Origin: JBJYIN01 sp046237015
GTDB lineage: Bacteria > Pseudomonadota > Gammaproteobacteria > Enterobacterales > Enterobacteriaceae
DNA: 64,000 bases
NCBI RefSeq assembly: GCF_046237015.1
Contig: NZ_JBJYIN010000005.1
Coordinates: forward strand, 62,001-126,000
Reading direction: 5' to 3'
A program made the position numbers and the translations under genes. Shown here piece by piece: positions 53,358-61,985 of this stretch. Every line of letters starts with the position of its first letter. Position 1 is the first letter of the stretch. Below the pieces are notes generated by a model. It did not search any database and was not told the origin of the DNA. It saw only the letters and a list, made by a program, of their open reading frames with translations.

Positions 53358-55561
53358 GATAGCTGCTCCGTGCTCGATGACTCAGAAACAGATTGTTCTG
53401 AAACAGATCGTTCTGAAACAGACTGTTCCGCCATCTGACGCAGCGTGACAAAGTCGGTTTTGCCACTGCCGAGCAACGGCAATGCTTTCACATAGCGAAC
53501 ATCACGCGGCACCGCCAGTTCAGGCACACCACTGCTTCGTGCTTGCGCCAGTAATTTATCGCGAGTCAGGGTATGATCCGTCGTGAACAACACCAACGCT
53601 TCCCCCTTACTGCTATCGCTTTTCGCGCTGGCGGCATGCTGCGCATCAGGTGAGATCCTGAGCGCCAATTGCTCAACGCTTTCCAGTGAGACCATTTCAC
53701 CGGCCAGCTTGGCAAAGCGTTTCACACGCCCGACAATGGTACAGAAGCCTTCATCATCCAACTCGACGATATCGCCAGTATCATACCAACCCATTTGTAA
53801 CTCGCCCTGCGCGTTCTCCGCCGCAGGCGCTTCCAGCACACCGGGGTTTTCGACACGCAAGTAGCCTTTCATGATATTCGGCCCACGCAGTTGCAAACGG
53901 CCACCGCGCTCAATCCCCGGTACGGTAATCAGGCGAGATTCCATCTCCGGCAACAAACGTCCCACGGTATGCAGTTTTGTCGCCATGGGCACGTTAATCG
54001 CAACAACAGGCGCACATTCGGTTACGCCATACCCTTCCAGAATGCGAATACCGAATTTATCCTGCCATATCTGGCGAATAGGTTCAGACAGTTTCTCCGC
54101 ACCGGCCACTACATAACGTAAACGGGCAAAATCATAAGGATGAGCAAAACGCGCATAGTTCCCCAGGAAGGTAGACGTACCAAACAGCACGGTACAGTTC
54201 TGGTCATACACCACTTCCGGCACGATACGATAGTGCAACGGGCTGGGATAGAGGAAAACGCGGGAACCGGTTATCAGCGGCGTCAGCAACCCGGCAGTCA
54301 GGCCAAAGGCATGGAATAGCGGCAATGCAGACATAAAACGGTCAAGCGGGGTAAAATCCGCCACCGTTCGGATCTGTTCAACGTTAGCTAACAGACTCTT
54401 ATGTGAATGTACCACGCCTTTCGGGTTCCCTTCCGACCCCGACGTAAACAACACAATCGCGGCATCATCTGGCTTTTGCGGCAACATCGCTTTGGCAGGA
54501 AAAAGTAGATGGAACAGCACCCACAGCTTATCGGCTAGCGTCACCGTATCTTTTAAATCTTCCAGATAAACCCAATTGGCTTCACTCACCTGTTTGGGCA
54601 GGTCGGTCAACTTACCTTTTTCCAAAAACTGACGCGACGTCACGATCGTTTTGATGGTCGAGGCTGTCATCGCGCTCCGAATGCCTTTCGCGCCAGCGGT
54701 ATAATTCAGCATCGCCGGAACGCGATTACGCAGCGTTGCGCCCAGAATGGCGGCAACGGTGACAGTGGCATTAGGCAATAATATGCCGACATACTCATCG
54801 GCCTGCGTGAAGCGTTGCAAAATACGCGATACACCCAATGATTTTTTCAGCAACGTCTGATAGCTGTCTTCGTTAAATGAAATATCCGTAACACAAGGCG
54901 AACCACGGCCATAACGCTGCTGCGCTGTCAGAAATGCCTGATATAACGTTTGCTGTGGGCGCGTCGCCATACGCGCATCCATCATAATTTGATGCAAATG
55001 CTCGCCCGCTAAAATACGGCGTTCTCTCGCGCTATTAGCCTCAGGCATTGGCAATGTCGTTGGTGGCAGGTAGCTAATGGTGATTTGCGGGAACCAATGA
55101 CGCTTAAAAACACCTTTTAAGCGACTAAACGTCGATAGCTCCGCGCCGTCAATCCGCACAGGGATCAACGTGGCACCCGATTTTGCTGCCACGAACGCCG
55201 CGCCGCTGTATATTTTCATCATCGAACCCGTCACCGTAATTCGACCTTCTGGGAAAACCACGACGGGTTGCCCGCGCTCAATGACCTTAATCAGTCCTTT
55301 GATCGCTAAAGGTTTGGTTGGGTCCAGCGGGACAAAATCAATGTAAGGTTTCAGCCAGCGCATAAACCAGCGCTCTGAAATCGAAGAATAGACGGCAAAG
55401 ACGGGCTTTATCGGCAGGAATAGCGCCAGTAATACGCCATCAAGAAAAGATACGTGGTTAGGCGTAATTAACAGTTTTGATTGCTGAAAATTGCTGCTGT
55501 CGCCCTCGATCCGGATGCGGTACAGACGGCGGAACACCCAACGTAACAGGGTATAAATCAT
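53354..55561 (-). CDS. aas: Bifunctional acyl-ACP synthetase / 2-acyl-glycerophosphoethanolamine acyltransferase Aas
   Basis: Reacylates lysophosphatidylethanolamine at the inner membrane. The N-terminal PlsC-type acyltransferase domain has the HX4D motif in NHVSFLDG and the FPEGR motif; after about residue 215 an AMP-binding synthetase domain follows, with FTSGSEGNPKGVVHSHKS, GYGVTECAPVVAINVPM and WYDTGDIVELDDEG. At 735 residues it exceeds E. coli Aas (719), mainly through a Ser/Glu/Gln tail containing repeated SVSEQ-type pentapeptides. GGAG precedes the ATG. Confidence 0.96.
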   Translation of the reverse strand: MIYTLLRWVFRRLYRIRIEGDSSNFQQSKLLITPNHVSFLDGVLLALFLPIKPVFAVYSSISERWFMRWLKPYIDFVPLDPTKPLAIKGLIKVIERGQPVVVFPEGRITVTGSMMKIYSGAAFVAAKSGATLIPVRIDGAELSTFSRLKGVFKRHWFPQITISYLPPTTLPMPEANSARERRILAGEHLHQIMMDARMATRPQQTLYQAFLTAQQRYGRGSPCVTDISFNEDSYQTLLKKSLGVSRILQRFTQADEYVGILLPNATVTVAAILGATLRNRVPAMLNYTAGAKGIRSAMTASTIKTIVTSRQFLEKGKLTDLPKQVSEANWVYLEDLKDTVTLADKLWVLFHLLFPAKAMLPQKPDDAAIVLFTSGSEGNPKGVVHSHKSLLANVEQIRTVADFTPLDRFMSALPLFHAFGLTAGLLTPLITGSRVFLYPSPLHYRIVPEVVYDQNCTVLFGTSTFLGNYARFAHPYDFARLRYVVAGAEKLSEPIRQIWQDKFGIRILEGYGVTECAPVVAINVPMATKLHTVGRLLPEMESRLITVPGIERGGRLQLRGPNIMKGYLRVENPGVLEAPAAENAQGELQMGWYDTGDIVELDDEGFCTIVGRVKRFAKLAGEMVSLESVEQLALRISPDAQHAASAKSDSSKGEALVLFTTDHTLTRDKLLAQARSSGVPELAVPRDVRYVKALPLLGSGKTDFVTLRQMAEQSVSERSVSEQSVSESSSTEQLS
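53382..53426 (-). repeat. In-frame 15-base tandem repeat in the 3' end of aas
   Basis: Three copies of a 15-base unit (TCTGAAACAGATCGT and close variants on the plus strand) encode repeated SVSEQ/SVSER pentapeptides at the Aas C-terminus, beyond the catalytic domains. Its length can probably vary between strains. Confidence 0.7.
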
Positions 55562-55925
55562 GTCTTCTCCAATCGACAGATGAACGGTATGACCTGCTTA
55601 ACAAAACAGATCCATTGGCCCTAAAAGCACCCGGCGCGTTTTTCAACGTCGCTAACGGCGGCCAAGAGTGGCAGGCTGAAATCGCCCGTCATAAAAAATA
55701 CGCGGTATTAAAATACCTTAGCGACCCGCTCATCGCCAGAGCAACAGAAAACAATAGGACTTTTTCCTCTCAGAACAACGAGGACTCCAACGCCACTCAC
55801 TGAAAAGCGGGGATGATATGGACAGATTCGAGATGCGGCATGTTGCGCGTATGACATCAGGAGGTGACGGCAACAGGACCTTGGAGATCTCAGTGAGACC
55901 GCTTTCTTAAGATAGCCATTAACAG

Positions 55926-55976
55926 TAGGTATTTAGAAACAATAGGTATTCAGAAACAATAGGCATTCGGAAACGA
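55926..55976. repeat. Three 17-base tandem repeats
   Basis: Units of the type TAGGTATTCAGAAACAA repeated three times with a few substitutions, ending just before the T-tract of the sRNA terminator. Confidence 0.7.
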
Positions 55977-55981
55977 CAGGC

Positions 55982-56072
55982 AAAAAAAAACCTACGCATC
56001 CGCGTAGGTTGGTGTAATCAAATGGTTCAATGTACAGAGCACATCGATATATCACCAATCAATACCTCTGGG
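55982..56072 (-). ncRNA. OmrA/OmrB-like small regulatory RNA
   Basis: The minus strand reads CCCAGAGGTATTGATTGGTG from 56072, the 5' end shared by E. coli OmrA and OmrB, which base-pairs with target mRNAs. About 50 bases of variable sequence follow, then ATTACACCAACC and a terminator with stem ACCTACGC / GCGTAGGT (loop GGAT) and at least nine U residues; the predicted length is 91 bases. E. coli OmrA and OmrB are 88 and 82 bases, Hfq-dependent and OmpR-activated, and repress outer-membrane receptor, curli and flagellar regulator genes. The genomic position after aas is conserved. Only one copy is seen here. Confidence 0.9.
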
Positions 56073-56654
56073 ATCTGATACTCTAGAGAGCACGCAGTGA
56101 ATAAACCAGCTCAGAATCGCAAGAGTTCTACTCTAAGTGAAACCAACTGTAAAATTCTGCCGTATCCTGTAAGAACACCATGTTTTCATTCTCCAAAAAT
56201 AACGCACTCCGCGATAATGCCCTGAATCATTCGCACGGCAAAGCAACATATCGTCAATTGAAATAATGCATCACGAGAAGAAAACAAATATGTCACGCCC
56301 TTGTTGTATTTCTGAAACTTAAATTATTGGGTACATCAACCAACTCAAATCGATAATTTCGGGAGCGGAATATCACGCAACGTGACATATGACAGTATAT
56401 TTTTTTCATCATAAATCATAAGTATTACTCATGAATCTTTTTATCTGATTTATAAGATTTTTCGATTACATAATAAGTAAAACAGAGGTTCATGCCCTAA
56501 TTAAACATCCATTTTATATTTTCCTTTAATAACTCTTGAAATAGCCGCTAATTAAGCCGTTTATTCAGCGAATCTATAAGAAAACAAGGCGTAATATCGA
56601 ACAGGTCTGTCAGGGGGCAGATTTTTACTCTCATTTAAAGGTCGATAAAAAATA

Positions 56655-58307
56655 ATGAAGAATTACAAGATCGGTACTCGATTAGCCGCGGGATTTGGGT
56701 TACTTATCATTTTTTCTCTGGTGATGCTAACAAGCGGTATTTATCAACTAAACCAGGTCTCTCATAGTACAGAACAAATGATGCAGGAACCCCTTCGTAA
56801 AGAACGTTTAGCATCGGATTGGCATGCGGCACTGGTCGCCGGTGTGCAACGTAGCATGGCGGTTGCACGCAGTAACGATGATTCTCTGGCACAATTGTTT
56901 GCTGCGGCAAACGCGGCGGCCAGCAAAGAAAGCAGTAAACGACAGGAACAATTTGCCAGCCTGATTTCGACGCCGGAAGAAAAAGCCTTATTCGATAAGG
57001 TTGGTGAATATCGTCAGATTTATATTAAACAACGCGATGCCATCGTCGCTGCAAAATCATCAGGTCAGTTTGATAAAGCAATCGAGTTATTCGAAAAAGA
57101 ATTCATACCGGCGTCAGATGGCTACCTGAAAAGTGTTGAAGCACTGAGTGACCACCAGCGCGCCAGCATTGATCAGATGGGCGAAAACATTAATCAGAGT
57201 GCCAGTCAGGGCTACCTGTTCCTCGGTATTATGGGGTTGTTAAGCGCCGTTGTAGGTGCACTGATCGCCTGGGTGCTGACACGCAGCATCGTGCATCCTT
57301 TGGAGCGCGCCGTCCAGGCTACACAGGCTGTCGCCGCTGGCGATCTCACACATGCCGTACAGCCGGAAGGGCGTGACGAAGCGGCGCAGTTACTTCACGC
57401 CTTGCAGGATATGACCGTTCGTTTGCGTAATATCGTCGGGGAAGTGCGTCAAGGTTCGGAATCTATCGCTGGCGCATCGTCACAGCTTGCCGCTGGTAAT
57501 ATCGACCTTTCCAGCCGTACCGAAGAACAGGCCAGCGCTCTGCAAGAAACGGCAGCCTCCATTGAGCAACTGAGTTCAACCGTGCGGCAGAACGCCGATA
57601 ATGCTCGACAGGCCAATCAACTCGCCCAGTCAACTACCAAACAGGCTCAGTCAGGTGGGCAATTGGTGATAGAAGTGGTCGAAACCATGGGCGCGATCGA
57701 CTCATCATCTAAAAAGATCGTGGATATCATTGGTGTCATTGACAGTATTGCCTTCCAGACCAACATCCTGGCGCTGAATGCGGCAGTCGAAGCCGCGCGG
57801 GCGGGCGAACAAGGCCGTGGTTTTGCCGTGGTTGCCAGCGAAGTACGGAGCCTGGCACAGCGCAGCGCCTCTGCCGCCAAAGAGATTAAGGAATTGATCG
57901 ACCATTCCGTTCAGACCGTCGAAGCAGGTAACCGTCTGGTGGAACAAGCTGGCGTTTCCATACAAGAGATCGTCAGCGGCGTACGTCGGGTCAGCGATCT
58001 GGTGGGCGAAATCAGCTCAGCCAGCAACGAACAAACCATGGGCATCGAACAGGTAAACGTTGCGGTCAATCAGATGGAAGCGACTACTCAGCAGAACGCC
58101 TCGTTGGTGAATGAAGCGTCTGCGGCAACACAATCGCTGCAACAACAGGCGGCACAGTTAGCACAGACGGTAAGCATCTTCCAGATAGGGCATCACGAGG
58201 CTTTATCCAACAGACCGACGCCAGCGCCGTTAGCGTTAAAACCCGCGCTGGCTGCGCCTCGTGGGGAAAAAGCGTCAACGAATGAAGGGGATTGGACATC
58301 ATTCTGA
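56655..58307 (+). CDS. Methyl-accepting chemotaxis protein with a 4-helix-bundle sensor and CheR tether
   Basis: A 550-residue Tsr/Tar-like receptor. N-terminal membrane segment (LAAGFGLLIIFSLVMLTSGIY), a periplasmic four-helix-bundle sensor to about residue 190, a second membrane segment (LFLGIMGLLSAVVGALIAWVL), HAMP (VHPLERAVQATQAVAAGDLTHAV), methylation helices, and the tip FQTNILALNAAVEAARAGEQGRGFAVVASEVR. It ends GDWTSF, a WxxF terminal tether for CheR/CheB like the NWETF of E. coli Tsr. Ligand unknown. It occupies the position of E. coli galR. Confidence 0.96.
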   Translation: MKNYKIGTRLAAGFGLLIIFSLVMLTSGIYQLNQVSHSTEQMMQEPLRKERLASDWHAALVAGVQRSMAVARSNDDSLAQLFAAANAAASKESSKRQEQFASLISTPEEKALFDKVGEYRQIYIKQRDAIVAAKSSGQFDKAIELFEKEFIPASDGYLKSVEALSDHQRASIDQMGENINQSASQGYLFLGIMGLLSAVVGALIAWVLTRSIVHPLERAVQATQAVAAGDLTHAVQPEGRDEAAQLLHALQDMTVRLRNIVGEVRQGSESIAGASSQLAAGNIDLSSRTEEQASALQETAASIEQLSSTVRQNADNARQANQLAQSTTKQAQSGGQLVIEVVETMGAIDSSSKKIVDIIGVIDSIAFQTNILALNAAVEAARAGEQGRGFAVVASEVRSLAQRSASAAKEIKELIDHSVQTVEAGNRLVEQAGVSIQEIVSGVRRVSDLVGEISSASNEQTMGIEQVNVAVNQMEATTQQNASLVNEASAATQSLQQQAAQLAQTVSIFQIGHHEALSNRPTPAPLALKPALAAPRGEKASTNEGDWTSF

Positions 58308-58405
58308 ATACAATTTCAGAACGTCAGATCAAGAAGCAGCGGCGATAGCCCTGCTTCTTATTCGAGCATCTCGCCAAAGCACGTTACGTCCAACATGGCG
58401 ATGTA

Positions 58406-58879
58406 TTATTCATCGCGACTCATGGACGATAATGTCTGGTGATAAAGTCGCACCGTTTTATCAGGATAATCCAGCCCATCCCCAATATATTGCCAACCGA
58501 ATTTTTCGTAATAACCGCGAAACGTGGCGTACAGATACAAATCTTTAAACCCGGCGCATCGACTATAATCCAACACGTGTCGCTGCAATTGTTGACCCAC
58601 CCCAGTCGATCGCTGGCTTTCATCAACATAAAGCGCGGCTAACCAGGGTGTTAAATCCTGACGGCTGATTAAATCACAGCGCCATAGTCCAACGGTTCCC
58701 ACCAACCGCGACGCGTCAAGGGCGATAAACGTCACTGGCAACGCGGGAGGGTTAAGGCTATGGCGTACAATGCTGGCAAAAAATTCTCGGCTATTATCGC
58801 TGCCAAATGCCTGCCATAGCCAATCAATCACCTGTTCCTGGTACTGCGGATATTCCGCCAGACAGACTACCTTAGCCAT
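58406..58879 (-). CDS. GNAT family N-acetyltransferase
   Basis: A 157-residue acetyltransferase with the acetyl-CoA-binding region LYVDESQRSTGVGQQLQRHV (Q/RxxGxG/A loop) and the C-terminal YEKFGWQYIGDGLDY signature. MAKVVCLAEYPQYQEQVIDW is the likely N-terminus, with GAGGGA upstream; 28 further codons in frame look non-coding (Arg-rich). Substrate unknown. It lies between the chemoreceptor gene and lysA. Confidence 0.85.
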   Translation of the reverse strand: MAKVVCLAEYPQYQEQVIDWLWQAFGSDNSREFFASIVRHSLNPPALPVTFIALDASRLVGTVGLWRCDLISRQDLTPWLAALYVDESQRSTGVGQQLQRHVLDYSRCAGFKDLYLYATFRGYYEKFGWQYIGDGLDYPDKTVRLYHQTLSSMSRDE

Positions 58880-58967
58880 TATCCCTCTCGCTTTTCCTGA
58901 AACGCGACGATTAAAAACACGAATCACCAAGCCGCGACGGTATAACGCACCCGGCAGAACCATTCAC

Positions 58968-60230
58968 TTAAATCGACTCCAGCGCCACAAGTTCTTCCCA
59001 TGTTTGCCGACGGCGGATCAAACGAGGTTCACCTTTCTCAAACAACACTTCAGGCAGCAGCGGTCGACTATTGTAATTGGAGGACATTGATGCTCCGTAG
59101 GCCCCGGTATCGTGGAATACCAGATAGTCACCCACTTGCGCGTCTGGCAGCGCAATGGTTTCAATACCCCCCCCCGCCTGCTGGGTAAATACGTCACCGG
59201 ATTCACACAGCGGCCCCGCAATCACGCTGTCACGCAGCGCTGACTGCGACACGTCACGCAGATCGCCAGGCAATAGAGAAATATGGTGATAGCTGCCATA
59301 CATCGCCGGACGCATCAGATCGTTAAACCCGGCATCTACCAGCACAAAGTGGCGATTCCCCATTGATTTTACAGCACGGACCTCAGCAACCAGCACGCCG
59401 GATTCCGCCACCAGAAAACGCCCCGGTTCAATTTCCAACGTCACCGGATGCCCCAAATGGGCTGCTATCTTCTCACGAGCCGCATTCCACAAACCGTAAT
59501 AGTGTTTGGTATCAATCGATTCTTCACCTTCACGATAGGGTATAGACAGGCCACCACCGGCAGAAATGGCCTGAATATCCTGCCCCAACGCGATCACCTG
59601 CTGAACCATCGCGTCACACACTTGTTCCAGGTGGCCATAGTCCACGCCTGAACCTATGTGCATGTGAATGCCTACCAGCTGTAGTTGGTAACGCTGGATA
59701 TGTGCCAATGCCATCGGCAGATCGCCATACCAGATGCCGTGCTTACTGTTTTCTCCACCGGTATTGGTTTTCTGGCTATGACCATGACCAAAACCCGGAT
59801 TGACACGCAACCAAACCGGATGACCCGGTGACTGACGCCCCAACTGTTCTAACATATCCACTGAACCGGCATTGACGGGGATACCCAATTCAGCGACCCG
59901 CTGTAACGTTGGACGATCGAGCAAGTCGGCCGTGAACACGATCTCATGCACATCCGTACCGGGGACAAACCCGGCAACCAGGGCACGTTCGATTTCCCCC
60001 AGCGACACCGAGTCCACTTTTACGCCTTGCTCGCGCATTAAACGTAGGATATGTGTGTTGGAACAGGCCTTCTGCGCAAAACGAATGGTATCGAACTGGC
60101 GTAATTGCGTAATACGCTCGAGGATAATCTGCGCATCATAAGCCCAGACCGGGCAACCAAAACGGGTAGGAAGTTCACGCAGGCTTTGTGCATTCAATGC
60201 GTGGGTCATGTCGTTCAGATCGTGTGGCAT
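58968..60230 (-). CDS. lysA: Diaminopimelate decarboxylase LysA
   Basis: PLP enzyme for the last step of lysine synthesis. It has 420 residues as in E. coli. PLP lysine Lys54 in FAQKACSN; HIGSGVDYGHLEQV, ISAGGGLSIPYREGE, EPGRFLVAESG and GPLCESGDVF with DTGAYGASMSSNYNSRP are present. The MPHDL start matches the family; five further codons in frame upstream were not used. Divergent from lysR, its activator. Confidence 0.98.
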   Translation of the reverse strand: MPHDLNDMTHALNAQSLRELPTRFGCPVWAYDAQIILERITQLRQFDTIRFAQKACSNTHILRLMREQGVKVDSVSLGEIERALVAGFVPGTDVHEIVFTADLLDRPTLQRVAELGIPVNAGSVDMLEQLGRQSPGHPVWLRVNPGFGHGHSQKTNTGGENSKHGIWYGDLPMALAHIQRYQLQLVGIHMHIGSGVDYGHLEQVCDAMVQQVIALGQDIQAISAGGGLSIPYREGEESIDTKHYYGLWNAAREKIAAHLGHPVTLEIEPGRFLVAESGVLVAEVRAVKSMGNRHFVLVDAGFNDLMRPAMYGSYHHISLLPGDLRDVSQSALRDSVIAGPLCESGDVFTQQAGGGIETIALPDAQVGDYLVFHDTGAYGASMSSNYNSRPLLPEVLFEKGEPRLIRRRQTWEELVALESI

Positions 60231-60361
60231 CGCGTTATTACCCAATTCTCACTATAGGATGAGATGCCACTATAAAAACGACCTAAATAGTAAACAAATA
60301 TCGTTTTAAGCAGAGTCTATTCATTTATGATATGGATTAAGGCATTTTATTAGGGGGCGAT

Positions 60362-61285
60362 ATGGCAGCAATATCTTTACGACACATTGAGATTTTTCAT
60401 GCGGTCATGACGACCGGCAATGTAACCGAAGCCGCAACGCTGCTAAATACATCACAGCCGACCGTTAGTCGCGAGCTGGCGCGGTTTGAAAAGCTGATTC
60501 AAATGACTCTGTTCGAGCGAGTACGTGGTCGGCTTTATCCTACGGCTCAAGGGCTACAGCTGTTTGAGGAAGTGCAGCGTTCTTATTACGGGCTGGACAG
60601 AATCATCAACGCCGCCAGCGATATTCGTCGTTTCCAGCAGGCACAACTTTCCATCGCATGCCTGCCGGTATTCTCACAATCATTGCTGCCAGAAGTATGT
60701 AAGTCGCTGCTGGCACGTTATCCACAACTGAGCCTACATATCATTCCACAGGAATCCCCCCTGCTGGAAGAATGGCTATCGGCCCAGCGGCATGATTTGG
60801 GGCTGACAGAAAACAACATCACACCAGCGGGTACAGAACGACACACGCTGATGCAATTAAACGAAGTTTGCGTATTGCCCACCGGACATCCACTCACGAC
60901 AAAAACCGTGCTTACTCCAGCAGATTTTACCGATGAGCCGTTTATCAGTTTGTCTAGCGCTGACAGCTATCGCCAGTTGTTGGATAAACGGTTTGAGGAA
61001 GAACGAGTACAACGGCGTATGGTGTTGGAAACACACAGTGCAGCATCGGTCTGCACGATGGTGCGCGCGGGTGTCGGCGTTTCCATTGTCAACCCGCTGA
61101 CGGCATTGGACTATGCAACATCCGGTGGTATTGCAGTAAGACCATTTAGCATTGATGTACCTTTTACCGTCAGCCTGATTCGCCCGTTGCATCGCCCGGC
61201 TTCCGCGCTAGTGGACATTGTTGCAGAACAACTCAGTCAATATGCCGCAGAAATTCCCGCACGTTTACAACAAATTTTACAATAA
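60362..61285 (+). CDS. lysR: Transcriptional activator LysR
   Basis: LysR-type regulator of lysA and founder of the family, 307 residues (E. coli 311). N-terminal helix-turn-helix LRHIEIFHAVMTTGNVTEAATLLNTSQPTVSRELARFEKLI, then a periplasmic-binding-like effector domain. It would activate lysA when diaminopimelate accumulates. The divergent 131-base lysA-lysR interval should hold its binding site; a T-N11-A candidate was not assigned. GGGGG precedes the ATG. Confidence 0.97.
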   Translation: MAAISLRHIEIFHAVMTTGNVTEAATLLNTSQPTVSRELARFEKLIQMTLFERVRGRLYPTAQGLQLFEEVQRSYYGLDRIINAASDIRRFQQAQLSIACLPVFSQSLLPEVCKSLLARYPQLSLHIIPQESPLLEEWLSAQRHDLGLTENNITPAGTERHTLMQLNEVCVLPTGHPLTTKTVLTPADFTDEPFISLSSADSYRQLLDKRFEEERVQRRMVLETHSAASVCTMVRAGVGVSIVNPLTALDYATSGGIAVRPFSIDVPFTVSLIRPLHRPASALVDIVAEQLSQYAAEIPARLQQILQ

Positions 61286-61326
61286 TCAGGGGATGGCGAC
61301 GTTCCCCGTCCCCCTCTTCGAACGAT

Positions 61327-61665
61327 TCAGTGACCAACCGTGTTAGAAAAGAGGTTCACGACAACGACACCACCAATAATCATGCCCATGCCAATAAGCG
61401 CAGGGACATCGAGTTTTTGCCCATACACCACCCAACTTACTGCGCCGATCAATACAATTCCCACACCGGACCATATTGCATAAATAATCCCCGTCGGCAT
61501 TGAACGCATGGTTACCGATAAGCACCAAAAGGATATGGCATAACCAACACAGGTGATGATGCTCGGCATAAGACGAGTGAAGCTATCTGACGCCTTCAGC
61601 GCGGTTGTTGCAATCACTTCCATCACTATCGCTATAGATAAAAATAACACGCTAACGCTATTCAT
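61327..61665 (-). CDS. Small multidrug resistance exporter, EmrE-like
   Basis: A 112-residue four-helix SMR transporter. The essential membrane glutamate is Glu16 in VMEVIATTALK; SFWCLSVTMRSMPTGIIYAIWSGVGIVLI and WVVYGQKLDVPALIGM are EmrE-type hallmarks, with the GxxxG-like packing in the fourth helix (GMGMIIGGVVVVNL). It is expected to exchange protons for quaternary cations and related compounds. The chosen ATG has GGAGG upstream; the longer frame was rejected. It is more like EmrE/QacE than Gdx (SugE). Confidence 0.93.
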   Translation of the reverse strand: MNSVSVLFLSIAIVMEVIATTALKASDSFTRLMPSIITCVGYAISFWCLSVTMRSMPTGIIYAIWSGVGIVLIGAVSWVVYGQKLDVPALIGMGMIIGGVVVVNLFSNTVGH

Positions 61666-61985
61666 TAATCCTCCTTTTTTGGGGAGGATAGCATTACCAC
61701 AGCGATTCAGTGAATGCCTCTTGTCGTGCTCCACACGCCGCTTATCGTCAGCATTTCCTAACCATTCTTTCCCTCAACACATTCTTAATGTCGTCTAAAA
61801 AACACTAATAAATTGATAATAAAAGATATTTATAAAAATCAGGTTTCACCGCGACTTCAATATGTGATCAAGTCTGCGAAATAAAAATTAAAATATCCAA
61901 TTCAAAGATTTTATGTTGATTTCAAATGTTCGGTGTAGAACTATTAGGCTCAATGAATGACAAGTGACCATTGAGGAGCGTTTTT
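61666..61985. other. Divergent region between the SMR gene and the dehydrogenase operon
   Basis: About 320 bases, very AT-rich from 61800 to 61960, holding promoters in both directions. TGTGATCAAG at about 61863 is one half of a CRP-type site with a poor second half, so CRP control of the sugar operon is only a possibility. Confidence 0.4.

Larger units (their letters stand above)
55562..56654. other. 1.1-kb spacer between aas and the chemoreceptor gene
   Basis: Contains a triple 17-base tandem repeat (55926-55976) and a minus-strand OmrA/B-like sRNA (55982-56072). The rest (about 56100-56650) is AT-rich with no credible ORF; a GCCGCTAA octamer at 56544-56551 resembles the -10 of a FliA promoter for the chemoreceptor gene, but the -35 is poor. 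E. coli has omrA, omrB and galR in this interval; no galR is present. Confidence 0.6.

Noticed and set aside
55477..55803. 108-codon plus-strand ORF overlapping the aas start and the spacer
   Set aside because: The first half is antisense to aas, there is no ribosome binding site and no recognised family; composition looks random.
56641..56648. GTCGATAA, like the -10 of a FliA promoter, just before the 4HB chemoreceptor start (and GTCGATAG near 488 before the FlxA-like gene)
   Set aside because: No matching -35 at the right spacing in either case, and the first lies too close to the start codon.
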